Origin: Prevotellamassilia timonensis | GTDB taxonomy: Bacteria; Bacteroidota; Bacteroidia; Bacteroidales; Bacteroidaceae | Reading direction: 5' to 3' | DNA: 64,000 nucleotides | Assembly (NCBI RefSeq): GCF_900106785.1 | Contig: NZ_LT629843.1 | Location: 142,290 to 206,289 of the forward strand | Shown: positions 29,278 through 39,520 of the stretch, piece after piece | How the letters are laid out: every line of letters starts with the position of its first letter | Numbering within the stretch: position 1 is the first letter of the stretch | The notes under the pieces: generated by a model | What the model was told of the DNA's origin: nothing | The model's input: only the letters and a program-made list of their open reading frames with translations | Database searches by the model: none | Translations under genes and position numbers: made by a program

Positions 29278-29548
29278 CTGTCTATTACATTTGCACAAGT
29301 GCTCCTTTATAAAGCAAAGGAGGCGAAAACGTGTACAGAGGTCGTTTTAATCTTCGTCGGAACTCCAATTGCTGTCGCTCCACACTTTGTCGTTACTAAA
29401 TACATCTTCGGTCTTGTTAGAATGCCCAGTATTGAATCTGGGTGATTCGCAAAGGGGTTACAAGGGTTCAAGGTAGCAAACCGAGATGCTCTTGGGTGTT
29501 GTATATTGTCGTTTCATTTGTTGTACGTGCAATTAACTTGCAGATGAG

Positions 29549-32500
29549 TTATTTAATTACTAACTTCTTACCATTATGAATGTAAAGACCACCCTTTACG
29601 GGGTTCATCACGCGACGACCTGCGAGGTCGTAAACAGGCGTGTTGACAACAGCATGACTGCCTGTTACCTTATCGACCGCTGTTACCTGGCCAAAGTTAA
29701 GGGCGATGGCTGAGCCATAGGCTTCGTCAAAGAAAGCACGGTTTGCAGGGATAGTGGCAACTGTGGGTTCGAAGAAACCTACTTCGCTCAAGTCAGCATT
29801 GTTTCGGCCAAACACCAAATAGTTGGTCTGCTTGCCTGCAATGTCTTTGGGCATCAGCGTACCCGTCAAGGCACTTGTCTGAGTTTCGCCCTGACCAATG
29901 GTCAGCAGCGCCTTTGCCAAGGCATCGTTGCTTACAAAGAGCACACCGGTTTCAGCAGCAAAGTTCTGAACCTCGCTCATGAGGGTTTGACCATTTTCGG
30001 GAATGCCCGCTGTGTATGCCTTGGCACCACTTACGGCACTTACGCCAAAGGGGAGGTAGGCCGTAGCGTATGATTTGTCATTAACCACGTTGAGCTTCAG
30101 CTCGAATGAGGTGGCTGGTTCTACAGCCCACGTTGCAGCATCGGCATTGCGCGTTTGGGCGGTTGAAGCAACCACGCGGCCATCGTCCTCCAAATTAATC
30201 TGAGCACCGCTCTCGTCACAGAGCACATAACCTTTGACACTGCCATCGGTAAGCTTGCTTATGGTGTACAAGGCACCTTGAGCCTGGTCGGCCATGTCGG
30301 TAGTGGCATTGTCGGCCTGCGACTTTAATGCACCGAGATACAACTTGGTGTTGACATTATAGAGTTTGAAGGCTGTGGCGTCGGCCACAAACTTCCAAAG
30401 AGCTGAGGCGGTAGAGAGCTTGGCGTTGACTGCCACATTGGCAGTTGCGGCACTGCCGGCAGCGAGCACTCTGAGCGCGTTGCCCGTGTTGCAGTTGGTC
30501 AGTGTAAAATAGGTGTTGTCGGCATACTGCCTGGCTTTGTCAACATACGCTTTATAAGCGCCGTCAGACAGTGTGAGGTCGAAGCGCGATGCCTCCCATT
30601 GTGCCAATTCGCTGGCACAGAGTTCGGGCACATTGGGCAGGGTGTTGTACAAATCAACCACCTTTTGCTCTGCCACCACCGTCATATAATGCGAAGTGGC
30701 CGTGGGGGCATCGGCTATGGCAGCTACGGGAACAAAGTAGAAGGCGTTGCCAATGGTGGCCGTGGTTGAGTTGGCATCAACCTCGGCTTTCAGCATCTTG
30801 TCACCAGCGGCCGTTGCACTGTTCCACCACGCATTGCCAGCCTGTCCGTGCAGTTTGACACACACTGCCAACGAACCAGCCTTTACACTTGTTGAAGAGG
30901 CCATGTTATAGACCAATGTGGCACCTGATTCTGCGCTTGTGGCGGCATACATGCTGGCACCATCGTTAAAACCTAAGCACTGTGATGTGCCCGCAGCCTT
31001 GTTGTAGAATTTGTAGCCAGTGTTTTCGTTGCCCACAATGCACCAGAGTGCCTCGTCGGTAGTGGGCAGCAGGCTGGCGTCGGTGCACAATTTGCCGTTC
31101 TGCACATTGGCTGTTGTCAAGTAGCCCGCATTGGGCTGTGCATTATCGGCCACTTTTATCATATACCACTGTGTGTCGTCGGCCCACTTGCCGGCTGCGG
31201 GGGCACCCGATACCTTTAAGCCCTGCGGCGTTTCCTGGCCGCTGAGCACAGCCTGACTGAGGTGGAGCGTGCCCTTAGAGGGTATGGCATAAGTGGTCAC
31301 TTCGTTGCCCATACGCACTGCAACTGTGCGGTCGGCTGGCAAGTTGTTGGTGATGGTCACATCGGTGGCCTTGCCGCCAGCCCAAGTGATGTCAACCGTA
31401 TAGTTGCCCTGGGCCTTGAGACCCTTCACACTACCATTCTTTTTCCATGCCGAAGGCAGGGCGGGAAGGATTGTGATGACGTCGTCGTAGCTCTGGAGCA
31501 GCATTTCGGCCACACCGCTGGTGCAACCATAGTTACCATCGATCTGGAAGGGTGAGTGTGCGTCGAACAGGTTGTAGTAGCAACCACCATAATTGCTCAT
31601 TTGTACACCGTAAGAGCCAGAGTGCTTCAAAGCGCGCTGCAAGTTGTAGTGAGCCTTGTCACCATCGAGGCAACGGGCGTAGGTGTTTGTCTGCCAGCCC
31701 ATTGACCAACCGGTCACGTCGCCCTTACGGGCAATCATGCCGTTGTAAGCTGCCTGGAACTGCTTCACGCTGTCAGCGTCTGTGGCAAATGCGCTTACCT
31801 GGTTGAAGGGGTAGAGGCACATGAGGTGTGAGAGGTGACGGTGATCGGGATCTGAAAGGGGAAGGTTCTTCCACTCTGAGATGCAGGGCTTGGCCTCTGA
31901 CCAATTTACACCGCCGGGATTGTAGTTCTCAATCCACACACCCTTGTCAAAGTTGTTGTAAAGGTCTTCGAGCTCAGCCATCTGAGCTGCAGTAACGGGT
32001 GATTCGCTACCGAGTTCGGCATAGCCTTCGAACAAGTCCTTCAAGCCCTGATAAGCTGTTTGCTGGGCAAAGGCTGTGATTTGGTTCCATTCACCGTGTT
32101 CGGGGCTCCATTCGCCTGTAATTACATACTGGCCATCGGTATTCTTTGTAGCGATGCTCTTGGTAAAGAGGGCATTCTGGTACATTACGGGAAGTGCCTT
32201 CTTAAGGAAGTCGCGGTCGAGCGTGTACTTGTAGTAGCGCCACAGGTGGTCGCAATACCAGGCACCGAGTGCCTTCATGTTGCTGTTTTCCCAGGTTGAA
32301 GTGCCACCGAAGATGTTGTTCTCAACAGCTATCGTCCAGCCCTTGGCACCACTCTTGACCTTCTGTGCCAAAGCTACCCAGGGAGAATTGGGAGCCGAAG
32401 CCAGGTCGATGATGTTGTAGAGGAAGGGCAGGTGCATCTCGCTGAGGTTGGTGGGGTCAGCGGGCCAGTAGTTCATCTGTACGTTGATGTCGGCGTGGAT

Positions 32501-35230
32501 ATCGCAGTGCCAGAAGTCGGTGTTCGAGCGGTCGTTCCAGATACCCTGCAAGTTGCTGGGGGCGTGGATTGAACCGTCGAGGTTGGCTGCTACCGTCATG
32601 TAACGGCCATACTGGAAGTAGAGGCTCTCGAGGTAGTAAGCATCGGCAGTGCTCTTGTTGGCAGCGGCGGCATTGTAATATGTGAGGAGTCCCTCAGTAG
32701 TCTTGTCTGTGCAAGCCTCGGCAATGTTGAGGTCGGCACGGTTCATGTAGCCGCTGAACTTGGCCACGTGGTCATTGAGCAAGGTAGTGTAGTCCTTTGC
32801 AGTAGCTGCAGTGAGGCGGCCCTGCACGGTGGCGGCAATGTCGTCGGCAGTGGCACCGCTCTTGCAGCCGGCCTTAGTGGCATCAAAGTCGGTGGCGGCA
32901 GCGAGGAACACGTTCACCCATTCTGCGCCAGACACGTGAATGCCCTCATTGTCGGTTGTGATGGTTGCGCCATCGCTGGCGAGTACCTTGTAGGCAGCAT
33001 TGTACGACACGAGGGTCATCTTGCCGCTGAAGGTTGCACCACCATTGGCGTAAGTCACACTGCCGGCACCAATCTGGTTGTCGGGCATGAAAGTCACCTT
33101 CAGGTTGAGCTTGTCGGTACCCTTGGCCTCGTAGTGTGCCACGAGCACCTTGTCGGTGGCTGAAGTGAAGTAGCGGCGGCTGTAAGTGGTGGCATCGTCG
33201 CTGCTCTTGTAGTTTACACCACCCACACCATTGATGATGTCGAGGTAGCGCACATAGTCCTTCACAGGCTTGGTGTCGTCGGCAAATGAGAATGCCTTGC
33301 TCATGTCGGTCACCATTACAGAACCGAAGTTCTGGTACCAGCCGCGCGAGTTGTTCTCGCCACCGCCATTGCCTGTGCCGCCCTGCCAGAGGGTCTTTTC
33401 GTTGAACTGGAGTTCGTCCTTGAAGATGCCGCCGCGTATTGTGGCGCCAAGCTGGCCGTTGCCCAAGGGGAGGGCGTATTCCATCCAGGTGTCGCTCACA
33501 CCGGTCTTGGCCACGGGCACATTGTACCACAGGGCATACTTGCTGATGTCGGTAGGACGTGTGCCGGGCTGTACAGTGTTGTACTCGGCATAGAGAATGT
33601 CGTCAGAGGGCTGTACTTCGGCGAATGTGAAGTTTGAACCTGCGTCACCGCCGTCACCGGCTGCAGTACTGTTCCAAAGACCGAGGTTGTCGCCGCGCTT
33701 GTTCCAGTAGTTGTGGGCAGAGCCAGCCAACTTAACCTGGCTTACACCGCTGCCGTCGAGCTTGATAGAACCGTCAAAGTAAGTGGTATAAGTGGCATCG
33801 TAGTTTGTGAGGGCCGGGCTCTGCAGGGTGGCGCGGGCATCACCCTCGCTGCCATTGCTGGCGAGCACCTTGCCTGCATTCTTGGCATTGATGAAGCGGT
33901 AAGTGCCGTCAGCCATCTTCACCACGTGCCAGCAATAATTGAGACCGGCTACTGAAGAGCCTTTCAACACTACATTGTTGTCCTCAGCGTTAAGATAGCC
34001 ACCCGAGGCCACCTTGACAGTGTAGTACTTGTTGTAAGCGGCAAGCACATCGGTTGCATCTTCCAAACGGAATTTTGAGGCTTCGGCAGCTGTTTCCCAA
34101 CGTACCACACCGTTCCAGTTAACCATGTGCAAGGCATTGCGGTTGGCTTCTCCGCCTTCAACATAGATGTTGCAATAACCGTTTTTGCCGGCATAAGCCA
34201 CGGTGTAAACTTGTGCAGACGCCTTGTCGGCCACGAGGGGGACGCATACGTCATTCTTAGCAGGAATTGCACCTATATACATGCCCGACTCGGCATTCTT
34301 TATATAATAGGTGTTGTCCTTGTCGGCCTTTTCAAATACCCAGGCGTGGTTGGCCTGCCAACCGCTCTCATCAGAGCCGAGCACATTGCTGCCGTTCTTC
34401 ACCTGTGCACTCATGTACATCTTGCTGTGCAGCAAGTTGCCGATGAAGAGTGTCTTGCCGTTGAGGTCGGTGCCAAGCACGCCTTCGGCAGAGTTCAAGC
34501 CATCGATTGTGGTCTGCAAATTGGCAATGGCGGTTTCGAGTTCTTCTTTAATGGTGGGAGCCGTAGTGGGCAAGCCATTTATAGTGCTTGAGACGTCATG
34601 ATAGAAAAACTTTATTCCATTGGCAATCTTAAGTTGTTCTACACAGCCTGCATACTTAATTTGAAGCATCTCTGTCGTTTGCATCGGCGACTCAATGTCT
34701 GTAGCCTCGTCAAGTGTGGCCTCCACAATCGCCAGGCAGTTACCATCATCGGCAGTAGCCCAGCTGTTAACTACGCAGCCAGACGCTTCACCGCCACTTG
34801 CTTGCATATTGATGGTGTTTGAACCGAGCTTTAACGCCCAAGGATAGTTGGCATTGCCCGTAGCTGCAATTGACAGCTCTGTGTTGGGTGTGCTTTCGTA
34901 ATTGCCGTTCGACGACACGAATTTTTTGGCACCCACGCTGTAAAGGAAGTGCTTGCCGCCTACTGTGTAGATGGCAAACTGCTGTGCGGCGGCTGTGGCA
35001 CTGGCAGTACCGGCATCCTTGACGCCAGAACCTGCGCTACCAGCCAGCTTGTCCGTATAGTTTGCACTATACAGCAGATAGCCACGCACACTCTTGATGT
35101 TGTAAACTTTGCTATTGCTCAAATTGCTGAGGTTGGTCACCACGTCACCGGCTTCGGCAAAGGCAGCCTGTGGCGGGACGCCCATCAGCAGGGCGAACAA
35201 CGCAAATAAGAAAAGTGAAAATCTTCTCAT
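29549..35230 (-). CDS. Secreted GH95-family alpha-L-fucosidase, multidomain
   Basis: 1,893 residues, much longer than a plain GH95 enzyme (about 750-800). Signal peptide at 1-25 (LFLFALFALLMGV). About 540 residues of lectin/ricin-like modules follow (KFRLEDATDVL, repeated W/Y-rich strands). The GH95 catalytic region starts near 575 (WMEYALPLGNGQLGATIRGG, FNEKTLWQGG) and runs to about 1,300, including YWPADPTNLSEMHLPF and QIDGNYG. More carbohydrate-binding-like modules come next. The tail YDLAGRRV ... GGLYIHNGKKLVIK resembles a type IX or Prevotella cell-surface anchor domain. Predicted to remove L-fucose (or related L-galactose) from plant or host glycans outside the cell. A TAATTTTG box lies upstream. 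Confidence 0.88.
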   Translation of the reverse strand: MRRFSLFLFALFALLMGVPPQAAFAEAGDVVTNLSNLSNSKVYNIKSVRGYLLYSANYTDKLAGSAGSGVKDAGTASATAAAQQFAIYTVGGKHFLYSVGAKKFVSSNGNYESTPNTELSIAATGNANYPWALKLGSNTINMQASGGEASGCVVNSWATADDGNCLAIVEATLDEATDIESPMQTTEMLQIKYAGCVEQLKIANGIKFFYHDVSSTINGLPTTAPTIKEELETAIANLQTTIDGLNSAEGVLGTDLNGKTLFIGNLLHSKMYMSAQVKNGSNVLGSDESGWQANHAWVFEKADKDNTYYIKNAESGMYIGAIPAKNDVCVPLVADKASAQVYTVAYAGKNGYCNIYVEGGEANRNALHMVNWNGVVRWETAAEASKFRLEDATDVLAAYNKYYTVKVASGGYLNAEDNNVVLKGSSVAGLNYCWHVVKMADGTYRFINAKNAGKVLASNGSEGDARATLQSPALTNYDATYTTYFDGSIKLDGSGVSQVKLAGSAHNYWNKRGDNLGLWNSTAAGDGGDAGSNFTFAEVQPSDDILYAEYNTVQPGTRPTDISKYALWYNVPVAKTGVSDTWMEYALPLGNGQLGATIRGGIFKDELQFNEKTLWQGGTGNGGGENNSRGWYQNFGSVMVTDMSKAFSFADDTKPVKDYVRYLDIINGVGGVNYKSSDDATTYSRRYFTSATDKVLVAHYEAKGTDKLNLKVTFMPDNQIGAGSVTYANGGATFSGKMTLVSYNAAYKVLASDGATITTDNEGIHVSGAEWVNVFLAAATDFDATKAGCKSGATADDIAATVQGRLTAATAKDYTTLLNDHVAKFSGYMNRADLNIAEACTDKTTEGLLTYYNAAAANKSTADAYYLESLYFQYGRYMTVAANLDGSIHAPSNLQGIWNDRSNTDFWHCDIHADINVQMNYWPADPTNLSEMHLPFLYNIIDLASAPNSPWVALAQKVKSGAKGWTIAVENNIFGGTSTWENSNMKALGAWYCDHLWRYYKYTLDRDFLKKALPVMYQNALFTKSIATKNTDGQYVITGEWSPEHGEWNQITAFAQQTAYQGLKDLFEGYAELGSESPVTAAQMAELEDLYNNFDKGVWIENYNPGGVNWSEAKPCISEWKNLPLSDPDHRHLSHLMCLYPFNQVSAFATDADSVKQFQAAYNGMIARKGDVTGWSMGWQTNTYARCLDGDKAHYNLQRALKHSGSYGVQMSNYGGCYYNLFDAHSPFQIDGNYGCTSGVAEMLLQSYDDVITILPALPSAWKKNGSVKGLKAQGNYTVDITWAGGKATDVTITNNLPADRTVAVRMGNEVTTYAIPSKGTLHLSQAVLSGQETPQGLKVSGAPAAGKWADDTQWYMIKVADNAQPNAGYLTTANVQNGKLCTDASLLPTTDEALWCIVGNENTGYKFYNKAAGTSQCLGFNDGASMYAATSAESGATLVYNMASSTSVKAGSLAVCVKLHGQAGNAWWNSATAAGDKMLKAEVDANSTTATIGNAFYFVPVAAIADAPTATSHYMTVVAEQKVVDLYNTLPNVPELCASELAQWEASRFDLTLSDGAYKAYVDKARQYADNTYFTLTNCNTGNALRVLAAGSAATANVAVNAKLSTASALWKFVADATAFKLYNVNTKLYLGALKSQADNATTDMADQAQGALYTISKLTDGSVKGYVLCDESGAQINLEDDGRVVASTAQTRNADAATWAVEPATSFELKLNVVNDKSYATAYLPFGVSAVSGAKAYTAGIPENGQTLMSEVQNFAAETGVLFVSNDALAKALLTIGQGETQTSALTGTLMPKDIAGKQTNYLVFGRNNADLSEVGFFEPTVATIPANRAFFDEAYGSAIALNFGQVTAVDKVTGSHAVVNTPVYDLAGRRVMNPVKGGLYIHNGKKLVIK

Positions 35231-35604
35231 AGAGTTTGTTGTGATTGGTAATTATTAGATTGTTGTTGTTTTCATCTGAAGTTCAAATGTCACGCTTACG
35301 CATGATTGTCTTAAAAGTTCGGCAAAATTACGAAAAAGCGTTTGATATACAAATACTTAGGTACGGGCTTTAAGCCACATCTGATAAAACAAGCGCAAAG
35401 CTGTGTACTTACTATTGACAAATAAGCGCATCACGCCCCATTTTGCAATACAAAATGAGATGCAATGCGCTTATTTATAGGATTTATTAGTTGACAGCGG
35501 AACAGGGTGAAGGGGGAACGGGTAAGTTTGACAGATTTCCACACTTTGCCTTTCGGTAGTGCCGGACATACTTACTCGTCAACCCGTCAACTTGTCAACC
35601 CTTT
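35231..35604. other. Intergenic region between purL and the GH95 gene
   Basis: Carries the GH95 promoter box (35323-35330, - strand) and a hairpin with arms AATAAGCGCAT (35421-35431) and ATGCGCTTATT (35465-35475), a probable purL terminator. Traces of the TTGACAGATT/GTCAACTTGTCAACC dispersed repeat are seen near 35525-35600. No gene. Confidence 0.6.
35323..35330 (-). promoter_or_regulatory. -7 box of the GH95 gene
   Basis: TAATTTTG on the - strand, about 93 bases upstream of the ATG; exact TAnnTTTG match, -33 box not clear. Confidence 0.5.
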
Positions 35605-38600
35605 TTATTTTCCCAACTTGGCCTCAACCCACTTGCGGGCGTTGACAAAGGCCTCCATCCACGGAGTGATGTCGTCGGCCTGACGGTTTTCGGGATAGTA
35701 GGCTGTCTGCCAGGGGAAGAAGGCACGCTCCAAGTGCGGCATCATGGCCAAATGGCGGCCATCGGGGCTGGCAATACCTGCCACACTGTATGACGAGCCA
35801 TTGGGGTTGCCGGGATAAGCATCGTACGAATACTTGAGCACTACGTTGTAGTCGTCCTCAGGATAAGGCAGGCTGAACTTGCCCTCACCGTGAGCCACCC
35901 AGATGCCGAGCTTGTCGCCCGAGAGCGAACCGAACATCACGCTGCGGTTGGTGGGTACCGTCACACCGAGGAAGGCGCTCTCAAACTTGTGCGAGTCGTT
36001 GTGCAACATGTGGGCACGCTTCTTGTGGTCGGGGTTGATGAGGTTGAGCTCTACCATAAGCTGGCAACCGTTGCACACACCGAGCGAAAGGGTATCCTCG
36101 CGGGCATAGAAGCGGTCGAGGGCTTCCTTGGCCTTGGGGTTGTAAAGGAAGGCACCAGCCCAACCCTTGGCCGAGCCAAGCACGTCGGAGTTAGAGAAAC
36201 CACCGCAGAACACAATCATGTTCACCTCGTCGAGGGTTTCGCGGCCACTGATAAGGTCGGTCATCATCACGTCCTTCACATCGAAGCCTGCCAAGTAGAG
36301 GGCATAGGCCATTTCGCGCTCGCCATTGGTACCCTTCTCACGAATGATGGCTGCCTTGATGCCTGAAGGCTCGCGGCGGTCGGGATTGAGGCCAAACTGG
36401 CTGAACTTGCCTGTGAACTCGGGGTGGATATGATACTCAAGCGGCTGCTGCTTGTAGTTTTCGTAACGCTGCTTGGCACAACCGTTCATGCTCTGCTTGG
36501 TGTCAAGCAAATATGATGTTTCGTACCACACATCGCGCAGGTAGTCAATGCCAAACTGGTAGGTGGCATCGCCAAGGGTTACCATGATTTGACGCTCCTC
36601 GGCGGGTTTACCTATCTTGACATAGCCCACGCCGGCATCGTCGAGCAGGGCCTTGAAGTCCTTTTTGTGCTTGTCGGCCACCTGTACTACCACGCCGGGA
36701 TTTTCGGCAAAGAGCACGCGTACCAAGTCGTCGGTCTTGAACTTGTCGAGGTTGACGTCGATACCGCCCTCGGTGTTGGCAAAGGTCATTTCGAGCAGGG
36801 TGGTGATAAGGCCACCTGCCGAGATGTCGTGACCGGCCATTATCCAGCCCTTCTTAACGAGCTGCTGCACGGCGTTGAATGCCTCGCGGAAATAGTCGGG
36901 GTTTTTAACCGTGGGCACATCGCTGCCCACATAGCCCTGGCTCTGCGCAAAGGCTGAGCCGCCAAGACGGAGTTGGTCAAACGAGAAGTCGATGTGATAG
37001 AAGGTGCTCTTGGCATCGTTCTTCATCACGGGTGACACCACCTGGCGAATGTCGCTCACCTCGCCACCGGCACTTACGATAACGGTGCCCGGCGAAATGA
37101 TTTTCTCGCCATTGGGATATTGCTGCGAAAGCGAAAGCGAGTCCTTGCCAGTGGGCACGTTGATTTCGAGTGCGCAACAGAAGTCGCTGAGGGCCTCAAC
37201 ACCCTTGTACAGACGGGCGTCCTCACCCTTCTGGCTGCGGCAGGGCCACATCCAGTTGGCCGAGAGCGACACGCTGTCGAGTCCCTCGCTCAGCGGTGCC
37301 CACACAATGTTGGTGAGCGACTCGGCCACTGAGAGCACCGAACCGGCTGCGGGGTCGGCCAAACCAGCCTGGGGCGCATGACCCAAAGCGGTGGCAATGC
37401 CCTTGCGGCCACGGTAGTCGAGTGCCACCACGCCACAGTCTGACAACGGCAACTGCACTTCGCCCTGTGTTTGCTGGTGAGCCACCTTACCCGTTACCGA
37501 ACGGTCAACCTTGTTGGTGAGCCAGTCCTTGCAGGCTACAGCCTCGAGCTGCAGCACGCGGTTAATATAGCTGTCGAGGTGGGTGACATCATAGGTCACG
37601 TCCTTGTATTTGCGTTCAACGGTTTCGTCTACCATCACCGTTTTGGGTGAGTGGCCGAACATTTGTGCCACATCGAGGTCGAAGGGACGCTTGCCGTCGC
37701 CCTGTACAAACGAGAAGTGTGCGTCGCCAGTGGTTTCGCCCACCACATACATCGGGGCGCGCTCGCGCTCGGCAATTTGACGCACGTGTTCGATGTGCTC
37801 CTCTTGTATGAGCAAGCCCATGCGCTCCTGGCTCTCGTTGGCAATGATTTCCTTGGCCGAGAGTGTGGGGTCGCCAATGGGCAACTTGGTCATGTCGATT
37901 TGTCCACCGCACTCCTCAACCAACTCGCTCAAGCAGTTAACGTGGCCTGCCGAACCGTGGTCGTGGATAGATACTACGGGGTTGACGTCCTCCTCGCACA
38001 AGGCGCGCACCAGGTTGTTGGCACGCTTCTGCATTTCGGGGTTGGCGCGCTGCACGGCGTTGAGTTCGATGCCACTGCTGTAACGGCCGGTGTCGACAGA
38101 GCTTACTGAGCCGCCACCGAGACCGATGCGATAGTTGTCGCCACCTACCACAACAACCTTGTTACCCTTCTGCGGGGTGCCTTTCAAGCAGTCGCGCTTG
38201 GTGCCGTAGCCCACACCACCTGCCAGCATGATAACCTTGTCGTAGCCATACTTCTCGCCATTCTCCTGATGCTCGAAGGTGAGCACCGAACCGGCAATGA
38301 GGGGTTGGCCAAACTTGTTACCAAAGTCTGAGGCGCCATTCGAGGCCTTGATCAATATCTGTTCGGGAGTCTGGTACAACCACTGGCGCACGGGCAGAAT
38401 GTCCTCCCATTCGCGACCACCGTCAAGGCGCGGATAGGCTGTCATGTAAACTGCCGTACCGGCTATTGGCCATGAGCCGACACCACCGCCCATACGGTCG
38501 CGTATTTCGCCACCCGTACCGGTTGACGCACCATTGAAGGGCTCTACGGTGGTGGGGAAGTTGTGCGTCTCGGCCTTGATTGAGATAACGCTCTCTATAT

Positions 38601-39309
38601 CCTTAACGCGGAACCAGTCGCTTGTAGCGTGGTCGGCCGGGGCAAATTGTTCCACTACAGGGCCTTGGGCAAAAGCCACATTGTCCTTGTAGGCCGAAAT
38701 AATATGGTGTGGGTTCTCCTTGGTCGTCTTCTTAATCATGGCGAAGAGCGACGAAGGCATTTCCTTGCCATCAATGATGAACGAACCACCAAATATTTTG
38801 TGACGGCAGTGCTCTGAGTTGATTTGTGCAAAGCCAAACACCTCAGAGTCGGTGAGCTGGCGGCCGAGCTGCTTTTCTACGCCATGCAGATATTCAATTT
38901 CGGCAGGCGAAAGTGCAAGGCCTTCTTGCTCGTTGTAGCTCTCGAGGTCTGATATGTACTCAATGGGAGCAGGCTTGATATTGACCGTAAAAATTTCCTG
39001 ATCAAGACCATTGTACATACGCTGCAACATGGGGTCGTGATCGGCCTCTTCGCTCTTGACAGGGAAATACTCTTCAATACGCGCAATGCCGCGGAGATTC
39101 ATGTTTTGTGTAATCTCTACGGCATTGGTGCTCCAAGGCGTAATCATTTCACGGCGGGGGCCTACAAACCAGCCTTTCAGCGCGTCAGCCTCTTCAAGCT
39201 TGGCACCGCCATAAAGCCAGCACAGTTCTTCCACTTCGTTCTCAGAGAGCTTGTGATCTACCTGAGTGGCAATCACGCTCTTCTGCGGAGTTGTAAAAAA
39301 CAATATCAT
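35605..39309 (-). CDS. purL: Phosphoribosylformylglycinamidine synthase
   Basis: 1,234 residues, the large single-chain form. It makes FGAM from FGAR, glutamine and ATP in de novo purine synthesis. The N-terminal PurS-like domain is followed by two AIR-synthase-type halves (SEHCRHKIF, IKAETHNFPTTVEPFNGA, GTGGEIRDR). The C-terminal glutaminase has the nucleophile Cys in LGVCNGCQLM and a late His-Glu (AHGEGKF). Monocistronic, with its own promoter and hairpin. No purine riboswitch is visible in the short leader. Confidence 0.97.
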   Translation of the reverse strand: MILFFTTPQKSVIATQVDHKLSENEVEELCWLYGGAKLEEADALKGWFVGPRREMITPWSTNAVEITQNMNLRGIARIEEYFPVKSEEADHDPMLQRMYNGLDQEIFTVNIKPAPIEYISDLESYNEQEGLALSPAEIEYLHGVEKQLGRQLTDSEVFGFAQINSEHCRHKIFGGSFIIDGKEMPSSLFAMIKKTTKENPHHIISAYKDNVAFAQGPVVEQFAPADHATSDWFRVKDIESVISIKAETHNFPTTVEPFNGASTGTGGEIRDRMGGGVGSWPIAGTAVYMTAYPRLDGGREWEDILPVRQWLYQTPEQILIKASNGASDFGNKFGQPLIAGSVLTFEHQENGEKYGYDKVIMLAGGVGYGTKRDCLKGTPQKGNKVVVVGGDNYRIGLGGGSVSSVDTGRYSSGIELNAVQRANPEMQKRANNLVRALCEEDVNPVVSIHDHGSAGHVNCLSELVEECGGQIDMTKLPIGDPTLSAKEIIANESQERMGLLIQEEHIEHVRQIAERERAPMYVVGETTGDAHFSFVQGDGKRPFDLDVAQMFGHSPKTVMVDETVERKYKDVTYDVTHLDSYINRVLQLEAVACKDWLTNKVDRSVTGKVAHQQTQGEVQLPLSDCGVVALDYRGRKGIATALGHAPQAGLADPAAGSVLSVAESLTNIVWAPLSEGLDSVSLSANWMWPCRSQKGEDARLYKGVEALSDFCCALEINVPTGKDSLSLSQQYPNGEKIISPGTVIVSAGGEVSDIRQVVSPVMKNDAKSTFYHIDFSFDQLRLGGSAFAQSQGYVGSDVPTVKNPDYFREAFNAVQQLVKKGWIMAGHDISAGGLITTLLEMTFANTEGGIDVNLDKFKTDDLVRVLFAENPGVVVQVADKHKKDFKALLDDAGVGYVKIGKPAEERQIMVTLGDATYQFGIDYLRDVWYETSYLLDTKQSMNGCAKQRYENYKQQPLEYHIHPEFTGKFSQFGLNPDRREPSGIKAAIIREKGTNGEREMAYALYLAGFDVKDVMMTDLISGRETLDEVNMIVFCGGFSNSDVLGSAKGWAGAFLYNPKAKEALDRFYAREDTLSLGVCNGCQLMVELNLINPDHKKRAHMLHNDSHKFESAFLGVTVPTNRSVMFGSLSGDKLGIWVAHGEGKFSLPYPEDDYNVVLKYSYDAYPGNPNGSSYSVAGIASPDGRHLAMMPHLERAFFPWQTAYYPENRQADDITPWMEAFVNARKWVEAKLGK

Positions 39310-39346
39310 ATCGTGGTAAGGATTTTGATGATTTTCGATAATGCTG

Positions 39347-39377
39347 CAAATTTAGGGAAAAAAGCGGAGTGCGCAAA
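39347..39377 (-). promoter_or_regulatory. purL promoter
   Basis: On the - strand TTTG (39374-39377), 19 bases, then TAAATTTG (39347-39354): an exact match to the Bacteroidetes sigma-ABfr consensus, 38 bases before the ATG. Confidence 0.75.
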
Positions 39378-39385
39378 GTATTTTG

Positions 39386-39416
39386 TTGGACGCTGCTACA
39401 AAAAAGCGTAAATTTG
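39386..39416 (+). promoter_or_regulatory. Flippase-gene promoter, divergent from purL
   Basis: TTG (39386-39388), 20 bases, then TAAATTTG (39409-39416) on the + strand. The leader to the ATG is about 105 nt. Confidence 0.6.
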
Positions 39417-39520
39417 CGCACCCCTCCGTTTATATCATTAACGCCCGTTGACGAAATTCTTGGTTAACGGCCCCATCTGCACATCTGCATATCAACATAT
39501 TTGCGAGCAAAACGAGTGTC